Notes: generated by a model not told the origin, from the letters alone. Counted from the first letter of the stretch, positions 42,602 to 51,897 are shown. The stretch is DNA of 64,000 nucleotides from Mesorhizobium sp. M00.F.Ca.ET.216.01.1.1 (GCF_004010325.2 NZ_SADR02000028.1:30208-94207), one strand, 5' to 3'. A program made the numbers and translations.

Positions 42602-44119
42602 TCAGGCAGCTTGATCGACCCCGGATGCGGACTTCGGCACGAAGGGCACGTGGTCCTTGCGGCAAATCGCCCGGATAGCAGTGCGCGCCGTCATCAGGCC
42701 GGATGGCAAGCCGCCGCCCGGCTGCACCCACTGACCTACCATTCGGAAGCGATCGAGGCCTGGCAAGGTTTGGCGTTTCGCCCCGAAGCCTGTTCCGGGC
42801 GTCGGGACAAAGCCCTCCATGCTTCCCTTCCAGTTGGCCGTGAAACGAACGACGCTTGCGGGCGTCGAAACGTCGATGGTTTCGATGCGTTCGCGGATCC
42901 CCGGCATGCGTCGGTCCAGAATAGCGATTACGGCTCTGGCAACGCGCTGCTTCTCGGCCGCATAGCGCTTCGGATCGCTGCGTTCGAGATCGAGCCAATA
43001 GGCGTAGTTGTACGTCGGCAGGAATGCAGTGACCGCCGTCTTGCCCGGCGGCGCGAAGGTCGGATCGTAGTGGAATATCCGAAGCGGCACTTCGTGCAAG
43101 ACGGTTTCCGGATCCAGGCGGAGCGGCTCTGCCAGGCAGCGGCTGAGCAAGCCCGGCTCGGCCGACAAGTCCTGCGCGACGCCTAGCGACACCTGAAGAT
43201 AGGAGGGAAAGACCTGTTGCTTCTCGTAGAATTGGTCGATCGCCTCGTCCCGGTATTTGCCGCCCAGCAGATCGTAGATCGTAGCGTGACCGTCTGCGGC
43301 TGAGATCACCCAATCGGCGTGGATCGTTTCTCCATCTGCGAGCCTCACGCCCACAGCGGCATTGTTCTCCACAAGGATCTCGTCCGCCTTCGCCATCAAG
43401 CGCAACGTCCCGCCGAGCGCGCGGAATCGTTCGACGATGAGGCGGACGACGGCCTTCGAGCCGCCGATCGGATAGCCAGCGTTCTTCCGGCTCATCCATG
43501 CGAACATGAAGACGAGCGCGATCACCGACATGCCGCTGGTCGCGCCGTCGACAAAGAAGCGCCGGATAAGCTCGTGCTCGAAACGCTTGCCGTACTCAGC
43601 TGCGCTCATCGAGGCCCAATGCTGGAGAAGTGGCAGCTTGGGGATAAGACGCAGGAGCGCCAGCCCCTTGCGCGGCCAGGCTTCGTTCAGCGCTTCCATG
43701 GGGAAATCCGCGAGCCCGCGTATCGCCGAGGCGAAGGCTCTGATCTCCTCAGCGTCTTGCGGCGACGCGCGCAAGAACTCCGCCTCCAGTTGATCGACAT
43801 GGCTATAGATGCGGAGCGCTCGGCCGTCCTCCGTCTCGAGCCGCTGGAATTCCTCCGGATAGACGAAGGTCAGCTTGTCGAGATCGCATACTTCGCGCCA
43901 CTGGGCTCCGAGCGCGCCGTCGGGCGAGGATCCGACCAGCCAATGCAGACAGGTTTCGAAGGTGTAGCCGGCCCTCTTCCAACTCGTCGCCAGCCCACCT
44001 GGTACGCTGCCCTGCTCCAAGACCTCGACCTGATAGCCCGAGGCCTGCGCATAGACGCCTGCACACAGGCCGGCTACGCCGCCGCCGACAATGACGATCT
44101 TTCTCGATGCAGGCTTCAT
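42602..44119 (-). CDS. FAD-dependent oxidoreductase, phytoene desaturase/CrtI-like
   Basis: 505 residues. The N-terminal dinucleotide motif IVIVGGGVAGLCAGVYAQA and EVLEQGSVPGGLATSW are those of the CrtI/CrtISO/all-trans-retinol saturase family, and the C-terminal VGQWVQPGGGLPSGLMTAR completes the FAD site. No crtB or other carotenoid genes are nearby, so it may act on another lipid. ATG 44119 has GAGGAGAG ahead. A FixK/FNR-like box lies 68 bases upstream of the start. Confidence 0.88.
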   Translation of the reverse strand: MKPASRKIVIVGGGVAGLCAGVYAQASGYQVEVLEQGSVPGGLATSWKRAGYTFETCLHWLVGSSPDGALGAQWREVCDLDKLTFVYPEEFQRLETEDGRALRIYSHVDQLEAEFLRASPQDAEEIRAFASAIRGLADFPMEALNEAWPRKGLALLRLIPKLPLLQHWASMSAAEYGKRFEHELIRRFFVDGATSGMSVIALVFMFAWMSRKNAGYPIGGSKAVVRLIVERFRALGGTLRLMAKADEILVENNAAVGVRLADGETIHADWVISAADGHATIYDLLGGKYRDEAIDQFYEKQQVFPSYLQVSLGVAQDLSAEPGLLSRCLAEPLRLDPETVLHEVPLRIFHYDPTFAPPGKTAVTAFLPTYNYAYWLDLERSDPKRYAAEKQRVARAVIAILDRRMPGIRERIETIDVSTPASVVRFTANWKGSMEGFVPTPGTGFGAKRQTLPGLDRFRMVGQWVQPGGGLPSGLMTARTAIRAICRKDHVPFVPKSASGVDQAA

Positions 44120-44186
44120 CGACCCTCTCCTCGTTAAGCCAAACTCTCAAGCGAGTTCAGCATCGGGATTTTTCGCGGGAGCGTCT

Positions 44187-44200
44187 TTGAGCAAGATCAA
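44187..44200. promoter_or_regulatory. FixK/FNR-like box
   Basis: TTGAGCAAGATCAA fits TTGA-N6-TCAA. It lies between the leftward phytoene-desaturase-like gene (68 bases) and the rightward CYTH-CHAD gene (163 bases); the former is the more likely target. Confidence 0.5.
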
Positions 44201-44362
44201 GGAGGGTCGGCCCTGGGCGTTGTAGGTGCTTGGGCGCGGTTGGATGCCTGTGCTGTCGCTTGCTGTACCGAACCGCTGCGCAGCGGTCATGCACCTCGCG
44301 AGGCTTGCTGACGCACGCCCAATCGACGTAGCGCTGTAACAAAATCCACACAAGGCAGTCAC

Positions 44363-45910
44363 ATGAGCGAGATCGAGCTGAAATTTCTCCTCGACGAGCC
44401 GACGTCGCGCGAACTGTGGGCGCAGGTGACGGCATCCAAGCTGGCCAAAGGCCACCCAACAACGAAAACGCTCAGAAGCATTTATCTGGATACCCCCGAA
44501 CACGCTTTGAAGAAGGCCGGGATTGCGCTGCGGCTTCGGCGTGACGGACGTCGGTGGGTACAGACTGTCAAGACCAATGCAGAACTGCACGGCGGTCTGT
44601 CGCAGGTCGGCGAGGTGGAAAACCCCGCGCCGGGGGGACGGCCGTGTCCGGAAGCGATTCCGGAAGCGGCGATTCGCGAGGAGGTCCTTCACCTCCTGAA
44701 TGGCACACCGCTGCAGCCTGTCTGCGAGACCGTGATCAAGCGGTCCGCCGGCGAGCTTTTGCTTGCGGATGGCACTCGAGCGGAACTGGCGGTGGACACT
44801 GGCGAGATCCGTGCCGGGGAACGCTCGGCCGAGTTTTGCGAAGTGGAGATCGAACCCGTCGAAGGCAACCCTGGTGGGCTGTTCGATATCACACACGCAC
44901 TGTTTCCCAAAGGCGGCTTGAGGTTCTCGAGGCTTTCCAAGGCGGCACGCGGCTATCTTCTGGCGGAGGAAGGAAGGATCGACTTTCCGCTATGCCCGCA
45001 AAACGCCAAGGGAGTTGCGATCGATCCAGCCCAGACAGCCGAGTTGGCGGCGCGTGACATCCTGCGCGAATGCCTCGATCAGATTGCAGCAAATATCCTG
45101 GCCGTCAGGAAGGTCGACGATGCCGAAGGGCCGCATCAGTTACGGATCGGCCTGCGCCGTCTGCGCAGCGCGTTTTCGGTCTTCTCGCTTTTGCAGAGCC
45201 CGGAAATGGAGAGGCTCAACGGCGAAGCGCGCTGGCTTGGCCAAGAGGTCGGGCACCTGAGGGACCTCGACGTGGTGGCCAACGACATCGTGGGGCGGGA
45301 TGCCAAGTCACATCCGGACGAACCCGGTCTCGCCGCCCTTTCTGAAGCGCTTCCACGGCGGACAACCGAACTGCGCGATCACCTGCGCAAGCTTCTCGTC
45401 GAAGCGCGCGTCCAGGCGTTCCTGATCGATCTGGCGCGTTTCGTGGAGACGCGCGGCTGGCTCGTTCCCCAGGATTTCGGGCAGACCGAGCGACTTGCAG
45501 CGCCGATCGGCGAGCTCTCCGGACAGGCGCTCAAAAAACGGTGGAAGAAGGTCGTCAAGCATGCGCATGGAATTGAGACTTTGACGGCGGAACAACGCCA
45601 CGAGCTGCGCAAGGAACTGAAGAAGTTGCGATATGTGGTCGAGTTCTTTTCTCCCTTGTACCCGGCAAAGCGCGTCGATCCCTTCCTGAAGCGTTTGAAA
45701 GGACTCCAGACCGTCTTTGGCGACCTGAACGATGCAGCGATAGTCAGAGCCACGCTGACCGAAGCGGAGGTGTTCAGCGCGGACAATCCGGCCGCGCAAC
45801 GCGCAGCCGGATGGGTACTTGGCTCGAGCCAAGCGCGTGCCGAGGTCAGCTGGACTCGCGCGACCGCGCTTTGGCGAAGTCTCAAAAAGGCTCGTCCATT
45901 CTGGAAGTGA
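44363..45910 (+). CDS. CYTH-CHAD domain protein (inorganic triphosphatase-like)
   Basis: 515 residues. Residues 1-200 form a CYTH domain starting with the EIELKF signature (ExExK) and containing LRLRRDGRRWVQTVKT; residues 230-500 form a CHAD domain with the conserved His-Arg helix GPHQLRIGLRRLRSAFSVF. CYTH enzymes hydrolyse tripolyphosphate; CHAD domains bind polyphosphate. This makes polyphosphate metabolism the best guess. The nearby DUF47/PhoU-like protein also points to phosphate. Confidence 0.93.
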   Translation: MSEIELKFLLDEPTSRELWAQVTASKLAKGHPTTKTLRSIYLDTPEHALKKAGIALRLRRDGRRWVQTVKTNAELHGGLSQVGEVENPAPGGRPCPEAIPEAAIREEVLHLLNGTPLQPVCETVIKRSAGELLLADGTRAELAVDTGEIRAGERSAEFCEVEIEPVEGNPGGLFDITHALFPKGGLRFSRLSKAARGYLLAEEGRIDFPLCPQNAKGVAIDPAQTAELAARDILRECLDQIAANILAVRKVDDAEGPHQLRIGLRRLRSAFSVFSLLQSPEMERLNGEARWLGQEVGHLRDLDVVANDIVGRDAKSHPDEPGLAALSEALPRRTTELRDHLRKLLVEARVQAFLIDLARFVETRGWLVPQDFGQTERLAAPIGELSGQALKKRWKKVVKHAHGIETLTAEQRHELRKELKKLRYVVEFFSPLYPAKRVDPFLKRLKGLQTVFGDLNDAAIVRATLTEAEVFSADNPAAQRAAGWVLGSSQARAEVSWTRATALWRSLKKARPFWK

Positions 45911-46265
45911 CAAGCCGGAGGCGGCGACCATGCTGGAGGATTTTCGCGATACGCACCAGAGCAGAACCTGACCAGAAGGTGGAATGGTGCCGGCCAATTT
46001 CATTCAGGTTCGGCCGCGCTCTGGGTCATTGGGACGATAAAACCTGAATAGGGCAGCGTTTCAACGCCGATAATCGCTTTGCGCCCTATGTTGCCAAGAT
46101 TATTTCTATGCCGGCTAATTATCATCCGCCTCTATAGTTATGAAAGTCGACAGCCAGTCATAATTGTCGATAGCGTTGCTCCTTGATCCACATCAAGGCT
46201 GATCTGATGGCGTGCGTGTTTACTTTTAAGCACTGCCCAAAAAAGCCGGTGAGTGAGGATTGAAT
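45911..46265. other. 355-base intergenic region with an FNR box
   Basis: AT-richer than its surroundings from about 46085. No gene is supported. The perfect FNR box at 46183-46196 is the main element. The AGGGC/GCCCT pair around 46051-46087 could form a weak long-range stem. Confidence 0.45.
46183..46196. promoter_or_regulatory. FNR/FixK-type box of the DUF47-dikinase operon
   Basis: TTGATCCACATCAA is a perfect TTGAT-N4-ATCAA. It is centred about 76 bases upstream of the ATG at 46266, a good place for a class II activator. Confidence 0.82.
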
Positions 46266-48212
46266 ATGGAGAAGACCGGCGTCGTTGCAGCGATCGGACA
46301 GACGGAGCTATTGCGCCCTGCCTGGATCAAGGCAGCGCTAGCAGCCAACGACCGGATCAAGTTCTATCTGACGGTGGTACAGGCGGCCTACGCTCATGCT
46401 GATCACCCGGGAACGGTACAACTCGATCTGCATCGGGAATATTCCGCCGCGCACATTGACGCACCATGGGTTCTCGATCTTCCCAGCTCGGCCTGTCTCG
46501 AAGGTTCCACCTTGCATCTCGCAAACCTGCCCAAGCTCGTGGAGAAGTTGCGCGCCGATCTGCTTGCCATGGCGCGGCCAATCGAGGGCAGCACCGATGA
46601 GGCGCATGTCGCACTTAGCACGCGCGTCGAGCAGTGGTGCCAATGGCTCGGTGGCCTTTCAGGCGGCACGCTCGACGCAACGCATCTGAATGCCTTGACC
46701 GGCGGCAAGCGCGGTCAGGAAGACAGTTTCCACATCCTTGTGATGGATTTGCACAAGGCGCTGAACCAGCTAGCGGCCTCTCTATCCGACGAAGCGATCG
46801 ACGGCGCCCATGTCTGGCAACTGGCACAGGAAGACCGGCCGCTGGTTTCAGCTTTCATGCGCGGCCTCAATCGCACGCGAGCGCTGAAACTTGATCATCC
46901 GGGCCTGGAAACGGCGGCAACACGCGACGGCAAACGCCTTCTCATACAGAACGACATCGGCACCAACGATGCGCATGTCCTTGTCGCGCAGGTCGAAGGC
47001 ATGATTCTCACGCTGACCTACTCGGACTTGCACCGACAGCGCTTCGTATTCTTTCAGGATACGCTCTCCCAGATCGGCGCGAAATGGTCAGCGATCGGCT
47101 CGCAGATGACCGAGGGGCTCAATTTCGGCGACGCATACTACGTCGGCACCGCGACATTTGAATGTTCCGACGAGGCAGCACTACGCAAGGCGCTGGAAGG
47201 GCTGGGCGCGCGGATCGTTTTTTTGATCGACTGGAATCGCGCCCGCAAGCGCCTGCAGCAGATCGTCGGCAAGGCCGGAGCCAGCGACGTGCTGAACGAA
47301 TGCGCCCGCCGAGAAATCGGCCACCGGGGCTGGCTGGAGGCGGGCGGCGAGTCGCTGATCTTTGCCGCCATGGAAGCAATCGGTGGCGACTATTTTCGCA
47401 TTGGCGACAGGCTTGACGCCGTTATGGGCGATGCACCCGCGCGGGATTTCCTGGTCGAGGCATTGGCGGCATCGTCCCTGGCGATGCAGCAGCATCAGCC
47501 TGTGTCGCGCATAACGGACACGATCCGGTTGCTCTTGATACGCCATATCGGGCGCCATCATGACGAATTCGCGTTGCTCGCGGAACACGCATCGTTTTGC
47601 CACGCGCTGGCCGAAGGGATTCGTGACGCAATCGCACATGGCCACGAGCGTTCCGCCAACGACGCGGAAAAGCTGGCCAAGCAGGCCAAGGCATGGGAAC
47701 GCCAGGCGGACCTGCTCGTCATGCGCTCGCGCGCACGAGCCGAACGCAATCCGCGCTGGTTGCCGTTCAAACGGCTGATCGAACGTGCCGACGACATTGC
47801 CGACGCGATGGAAGAAGCGGCCTTCGTGCTATCGCTGATCGCCGAGAATCGTCACACGGAGTGGCCGATCGAGGTGCGCCAAGGGATGCAGCAGCTCGCG
47901 GAGAAGGTCCTCGAAGCCACGCAGGATCACGTCAAGCTGCTGGCGATTGCCAGCACGCTCGGCGAAGGCAGCGACGCCAGCGACCATGAGGATTTCATCG
48001 CTGTCTCGTGGCGCGTTCTCAATGCCGAACAGCAGTGTGACCAGTTGCTGCGCGACGTGCGGCGGCTCTTGGTGCGCAATATTGATGATGCCGTAACGCT
48101 CAATCTCTCCACCGATTTCGCCGCGGCACTGGAACTTGCGACGGATGTGCTGCTTGCAACCGCTTACCGGATTCGCGATCTGGCGTTCAGCCGCCTGGGG
48201 ACTGAGGCATGA
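46266..48212 (+). CDS. Large protein with C-terminal DUF47/PhoU-like domain
   Basis: 648 residues from ATG 46266 (TGAGGATTGAAT ahead). The last 200 or so residues (AKAWERQADLLVMRSRARAE, then FKRLIERADDIADAMEEAAF) have the paired-helix pattern of the PhoU-like DUF47 family, which associates with phosphate carriers and polyphosphate metabolism. The first 430 residues match no family I can name; they are mixed alpha/beta with LLIQNDIGTNDAHVLVAQVE and a motif FVFFQDTLSQIG. It overlaps the next gene by four bases, so the two proteins are probably made together and act together. Behind a perfect FNR box. Confidence 0.7.
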   Translation: MEKTGVVAAIGQTELLRPAWIKAALAANDRIKFYLTVVQAAYAHADHPGTVQLDLHREYSAAHIDAPWVLDLPSSACLEGSTLHLANLPKLVEKLRADLLAMARPIEGSTDEAHVALSTRVEQWCQWLGGLSGGTLDATHLNALTGGKRGQEDSFHILVMDLHKALNQLAASLSDEAIDGAHVWQLAQEDRPLVSAFMRGLNRTRALKLDHPGLETAATRDGKRLLIQNDIGTNDAHVLVAQVEGMILTLTYSDLHRQRFVFFQDTLSQIGAKWSAIGSQMTEGLNFGDAYYVGTATFECSDEAALRKALEGLGARIVFLIDWNRARKRLQQIVGKAGASDVLNECARREIGHRGWLEAGGESLIFAAMEAIGGDYFRIGDRLDAVMGDAPARDFLVEALAASSLAMQQHQPVSRITDTIRLLLIRHIGRHHDEFALLAEHASFCHALAEGIRDAIAHGHERSANDAEKLAKQAKAWERQADLLVMRSRARAERNPRWLPFKRLIERADDIADAMEEAAFVLSLIAENRHTEWPIEVRQGMQQLAEKVLEATQDHVKLLAIASTLGEGSDASDHEDFIAVSWRVLNAEQQCDQLLRDVRRLLVRNIDDAVTLNLSTDFAAALELATDVLLATAYRIRDLAFSRLGTEA

Positions 48213-49867
48213 GTGCTTCCGGGAAGGCGGCCGACCGGCCCGCGACCAGGGAAGACCTGGAGTGCGTATACATAATCGGCGGCAAGGAGCAGTTGCCCGA
48301 GATAGCTACTCAGGCCGTCCTCGGGTTCAAGGCGTACAATCTTGCGCGGATGTCCGCGCTTGGGCTCAACGTGCCGCCGGCCTTCGTGTTGGGGACGGGC
48401 TATTGCACCTATCCCCAAGCCGTCGGCCAGCAACTTTGGCGGCCGGCCCTAGTCAAGCTCGAAGCGCTTACCGGGCTGAAGCTGGGAGACGCCCGCCGTC
48501 CGCTGCTTTTGTCCGTGCGGTCAGGTGCCCCGGTGTCGATGCCGGGGATGATGGACACGCTGCTGAATATTGGCCTGACCGACGCGACCGTCCCCGGGTT
48601 GATCAGGTTGACTGGGCATCCGCGGCTTGCATGGGACGCCTACCGCCGCCTCATCGCCGGCTATGGCGAGGTTGTCGCCGGCATCGATGCCGCGCATTTC
48701 GAGGCCGATCTTGCCGCCGTCAGGCAGGGTGAGGATGAAGGAGCGCTCGACTTTGCGAGCTTGCGGCAAATCGCGCGTCGGCATCTGGAAACATTCCAGC
48801 GCGAGACCGGCTCACCCTTCCCGCAAAGCGCGGAGGTCCAACTCAGCGAAGCGATCAGCGCCGTTCTCCGGTCGTGGGGAAGCGAGAAGGCCGTCGCTTA
48901 TCGCAATCTTCACGGCCTATCGCATGACATGGGCACGGCCGTGACCGTCCAGCGTATGGTGTTTGGCAACGCCGGCGGCCTCTCCGGCGCTGGTGTCGGC
49001 TTCACGCGCAATCCCAGCACCGGCGACCCCAATCCTTGGGTGGACTTCCTTTTCAATGCTCAGGGCGAGGATGTCGTCAGCGGACGCCGCACGGCCCGCG
49101 GCCATGAAGAACTTGCAGCCGTCGCGCCGCGCGTCTGGGATGAGCTGGTCGATGCGGCAGCGCTGCTCGAACGTCATTTCGGCGACATGCAGGACTTCGA
49201 GTTCACTGTCCAGGAAGGGGTCCTTTTCCTGCTGCAGACACGCGCCGGCAAGCGCACACCGTTTGCGGCCGCCCGTATCGCGCTCGATTTGCTCGCCGAG
49301 GGTTTGATCGATGCCGGGACCGCACGCGAGCGGACTCGCGTGCTCGATCGGCAGGCGTTGACCGTTCTTACGATCGCGGCCGGCGATGGCGCAGCACTGT
49401 CGCCGATCGCGTCGGCATCTTCCGCAGCCAACGGCGTCGTCTGCGGTGAGATCGGGCTTGAGGAAACCAGGGTTCGGGAGCGTAAGGCCGCGGGTGCGAG
49501 CGTGATCCTGGTTCGCCGCGATGCCGAGACCAGCGACATCGCCGCGCTCGCCCTCGCTGACGGTCTGTTGACGCAGCATGGTGCCAGGACGTCCCATGCT
49601 GCGGTCGTCGCGCGGCAGCTTGGCAAGGTCTGCCTGGTGGGAAGCGAGACAATGACGATCGATGACACGCGAAGGGAGGTCGCCTTTGGCGGCACGGTTT
49701 TTCCCGAGGGCGCTACACTGACCTTGGATGGCAACAGCGGCAAGATCTATTCGGGAGCGGCACACATTGCCGAGACCGTGCCAGTCGAGCTGTTGGCCCG
49801 CCTCGATGCACTGCATGGACGCCTCACCCAACTGGTGTCCTCGCCCGAAAGCGCGATCGTGGCTTAG
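48209..49867 (+). CDS. Pyruvate phosphate dikinase-like protein lacking the PEP/pyruvate barrel
   Basis: 552 residues. The N-terminal ATP-grasp part has LSVRSGAPVSMPGMMDTLLN and VQRMVFGNAGGLSGAGVGFTR plus FLLQTRAGKRTPFAA; the central phosphohistidine domain has HGARTSHAAVVARQLGKVCLVG with the catalytic His. A full dikinase has about 880 residues; here the protein ends naturally after the His domain, with no barrel downstream. It could therefore phosphorylate its own His from ATP but needs a separate partner as acceptor. The upstream DUF47 protein, overlapping by four bases, is the obvious candidate. Function is inference. Confidence 0.85.
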   Translation: MSASGKAADRPATREDLECVYIIGGKEQLPEIATQAVLGFKAYNLARMSALGLNVPPAFVLGTGYCTYPQAVGQQLWRPALVKLEALTGLKLGDARRPLLLSVRSGAPVSMPGMMDTLLNIGLTDATVPGLIRLTGHPRLAWDAYRRLIAGYGEVVAGIDAAHFEADLAAVRQGEDEGALDFASLRQIARRHLETFQRETGSPFPQSAEVQLSEAISAVLRSWGSEKAVAYRNLHGLSHDMGTAVTVQRMVFGNAGGLSGAGVGFTRNPSTGDPNPWVDFLFNAQGEDVVSGRRTARGHEELAAVAPRVWDELVDAAALLERHFGDMQDFEFTVQEGVLFLLQTRAGKRTPFAAARIALDLLAEGLIDAGTARERTRVLDRQALTVLTIAAGDGAALSPIASASSAANGVVCGEIGLEETRVRERKAAGASVILVRRDAETSDIAALALADGLLTQHGARTSHAAVVARQLGKVCLVGSETMTIDDTRREVAFGGTVFPEGATLTLDGNSGKIYSGAAHIAETVPVELLARLDALHGRLTQLVSSPESAIVA

Positions 49868-49906
49868 CGTGTATGCGACAGGCATTCGGTTTGGCGAAGG
49901 CACGAT

Positions 49907-50998
49907 ATGAATAGGCGAAGTCTTCTGATCGGCGCTGGCGGCGCGCTTCTGTTGGCAGGGGCTGGCACAGCCGCCTGGACGTCATCGGTCGGATCGATGA
50001 CCGCTTACGACGCTTATGCGAGCCGGGTGCGCGCCGGTTTGACGACGGCGCCGGACATTCGCGATCTCGTCCGCTATGCAACGCTCGCCGCCAACAGCCA
50101 CAACACCCAACCCTGGCGGTTCCACGCAAGCGATAGCGTCATCGACATCCTGCCCGATAGCTCCCGTCGGACACCCGCCGTCGATCCGGACGATCACCAC
50201 CTGTTCGTCAGCCTCGGGTGCGCAGCCGAGAACCTGTCAATTGCAGCTGCAGCAACCGGGCGGCCAGGCGAGATCGAGATCGATCTCGACGGGAATGGTG
50301 CCCGCTATGTCTTTTCCAAGGGCCCGGCAAGGTCCGATCCTCTGCTTGCCGCAATCCCGAGGCGGCAGTCGACTCGTGCCGAATATGATGGCCGCACCGT
50401 TCCGGCCGCCGGTCTCTCGAGGCTCGAACTGGCTGCGGCGCGGCCTAAGGTTCGGCTGGTCCTCCTCATCGACCGGGCGCGGATCGATCGGGTGCGCGAT
50501 CTCGTCATTGCCGGCAACAGCATGCAAATGGCCGATCCGGCGTTCATGCGCGAGCTAAAACGATGGGTGCGGTTCAACCCACGCAGCGCCATGGCATCCG
50601 GAGACGGGCTGTTCTCCGCCGCGAGTGGCAATCCTGTCTTGCCGACCGTGCTGGGCGACTTCGTTTTCGACCAATTCTTCCGGGTCGGGGCCGAGAATGA
50701 TAGGTATGCGCGTCATCTCGCATCCTCGGCGGGCGTGGCGGTCTTCCTTGCCGAACGCGAGGACAAGGCGCACTGGATCGAGGTCGGCCGCGCCTGTCAG
50801 CGCTTCGCCTTGACTGCCACCAGCCTCGGCCTGAAGCACGCCTTCATCAACCAACCAGTCGAAGTTACTAGCCTGCGTCCCGAGCTAGCGGCACTGGTTG
50901 GAGAGAACGGACGGCGGCCAGACATCATCATGAGGCTCGGCTACGGGCCGGATCTGCCATTCTCGCCGCGCCGTCCAGCCGAGACGGTGCTCGCCTAG
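49907..50998 (+). CDS. Acg-type nitroreductase family protein with N-terminal signal
   Basis: 363 residues. MNRRSLLIGAGGALLLAGAG is a Tat-like or anchor signal. LAANSHNTQPWRFHASD is the flavin-binding start of the nitroreductase fold, and a second half (RACQRFALTATSLGLKHAFINQP) duplicates it, as in the Acg family. Mycobacterial Acg is a dormancy-regulon protein thought to hold flavin without reductase activity. It is 40 bases after the dikinase gene and likely in the same FNR-controlled operon. Confidence 0.87.
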   Translation: MNRRSLLIGAGGALLLAGAGTAAWTSSVGSMTAYDAYASRVRAGLTTAPDIRDLVRYATLAANSHNTQPWRFHASDSVIDILPDSSRRTPAVDPDDHHLFVSLGCAAENLSIAAAATGRPGEIEIDLDGNGARYVFSKGPARSDPLLAAIPRRQSTRAEYDGRTVPAAGLSRLELAAARPKVRLVLLIDRARIDRVRDLVIAGNSMQMADPAFMRELKRWVRFNPRSAMASGDGLFSAASGNPVLPTVLGDFVFDQFFRVGAENDRYARHLASSAGVAVFLAEREDKAHWIEVGRACQRFALTATSLGLKHAFINQPVEVTSLRPELAALVGENGRRPDIIMRLGYGPDLPFSPRRPAETVLA

Positions 50999-51033
50999 CG
51001 CACATTCTCCAACCTACAAGAGCAACGGCCGTT

Positions 51034-51222
51034 CATCTCGCGCTCGGCCTTGCTAAGATTGCCGGGCTTGTCCATCAGCGCATCATGATAGGCGAAGAAA
51101 GCCCGGAACTCGTCGGGACGGTGTGCGAGAACGATCAAGACGTTCGGAACGAAGCCGGACTTCTCCTGTACGGCGAGAATGCGCTCGCGGATGTCATCGG
51201 GCATCTCGGAGAGCGCCGGGAC
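51034..51222 (-). pseudogene. Remnant of an AhpD-like peroxidase-related enzyme
   Basis: The minus strand encodes VPALSEMPDDIRERILAVQE and EFRAFFAYHDALMDKPGNLS, ending near KAEREM, which is the first third of the AhpD-like peroxidase-related family. Its start codon region is replaced by an in-frame TGA (51226-51228) and the CxxC active-site part is absent. It is thus truncated at both ends. The nitroreductase stop is 36 bases away. Confidence 0.75.
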
Positions 51223-51225
51223 GGA

Positions 51226-51504
51226 TCAGAAAGACTGAATGTCCGTCCTGCTCAGCGTTCCTATGCTCTCCCTACCCGGTTTGGCGGCCGTGCTTTCTTT
51301 CAGGATCTCGCTCTGACCAAGCTTCGACCGGATCGAGCCGATAGCGCTCACAACGGCATCGGCGGCGTGGCTGTCCAAAGCAATATCCAAAATCCCTTCG
51401 GTCGTTCGGATCGACAGAATGCTGAGATTCCCCCTGTCATCGGCGACCGTATGGATATGAATTTCGGTCGGTACTAAAGGCGATGCCTTTTTCATTCGGT
51501 ACAT
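51226..51504 (-). CDS. Small hypothetical protein
   Basis: 92 residues if the ATG at 51504 is used (later Met at 51495 possible; GGAG is very near 51504). HIHTVADDRGNLSILSIRTT and LDIALDSHAADAVVSAIGSI give a plausible small alpha/beta protein. I know no family name. Its C-terminus runs, after the stop, in the same frame into the AhpD remnant. The ordinary composition supports a real gene, but the start is uncertain. Confidence 0.5.
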   Translation of the reverse strand: MYRMKKASPLVPTEIHIHTVADDRGNLSILSIRTTEGILDIALDSHAADAVVSAIGSIRSKLGQSEILKESTAAKPGRESIGTLSRTDIQSF

Positions 51505-51663
51505 CGCTCCGCCTGTGTCACCCGTGATGACCATCGCGCAATTCGGCTAAGCGTGCAAGCGAGCTTGGGTCTGATCTGTATTGGGTTCGAGACACCCCGC
51601 TGTCGCCGCAAGCTTGTCGCACTATTATGCAAACTGGCAGTGCTGGAAGTTGGGAGATTTGAC

Positions 51664-51897
51664 ATGGACACAAGCGAAATGCAGGCAATCGCTGATACTC
51701 TTATGCGCGTCGTAACGCCGGACATGAAGCCCAAGCAGTTGATAAAGGCCGCCAAGGCCCATCATCCAAGGGCCTCGAAGAAGGACATCGCGAGGGCTGC
51801 CTTCTATTCGATCATCTCCAATGCCGAAGAGGATCATGGCAAAGTGAAGAACCTCCAAGCATTTGCCATAGCCGAGAGGACCGCCGAAGACACCTAG
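51664..51897 (+). CDS. Small hypothetical protein
   Basis: 77 residues, highly helical and basic: MDTSEMQAIADTLMRVVTPD, MKPKQLIKAAKAHHPRASKK and DIARAAFYSIISNAEEDH. The middle with KQLIKAAKAHHPRASKKDI could bind nucleic acid, but no known fold is evident. TTGGGAG lies ahead of the ATG. Two strong hairpins follow. Similar short proteins seem to occur in rhizobia, but I cannot assign a name. Confidence 0.6.
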   Translation: MDTSEMQAIADTLMRVVTPDMKPKQLIKAAKAHHPRASKKDIARAAFYSIISNAEEDHGKVKNLQAFAIAERTAEDT

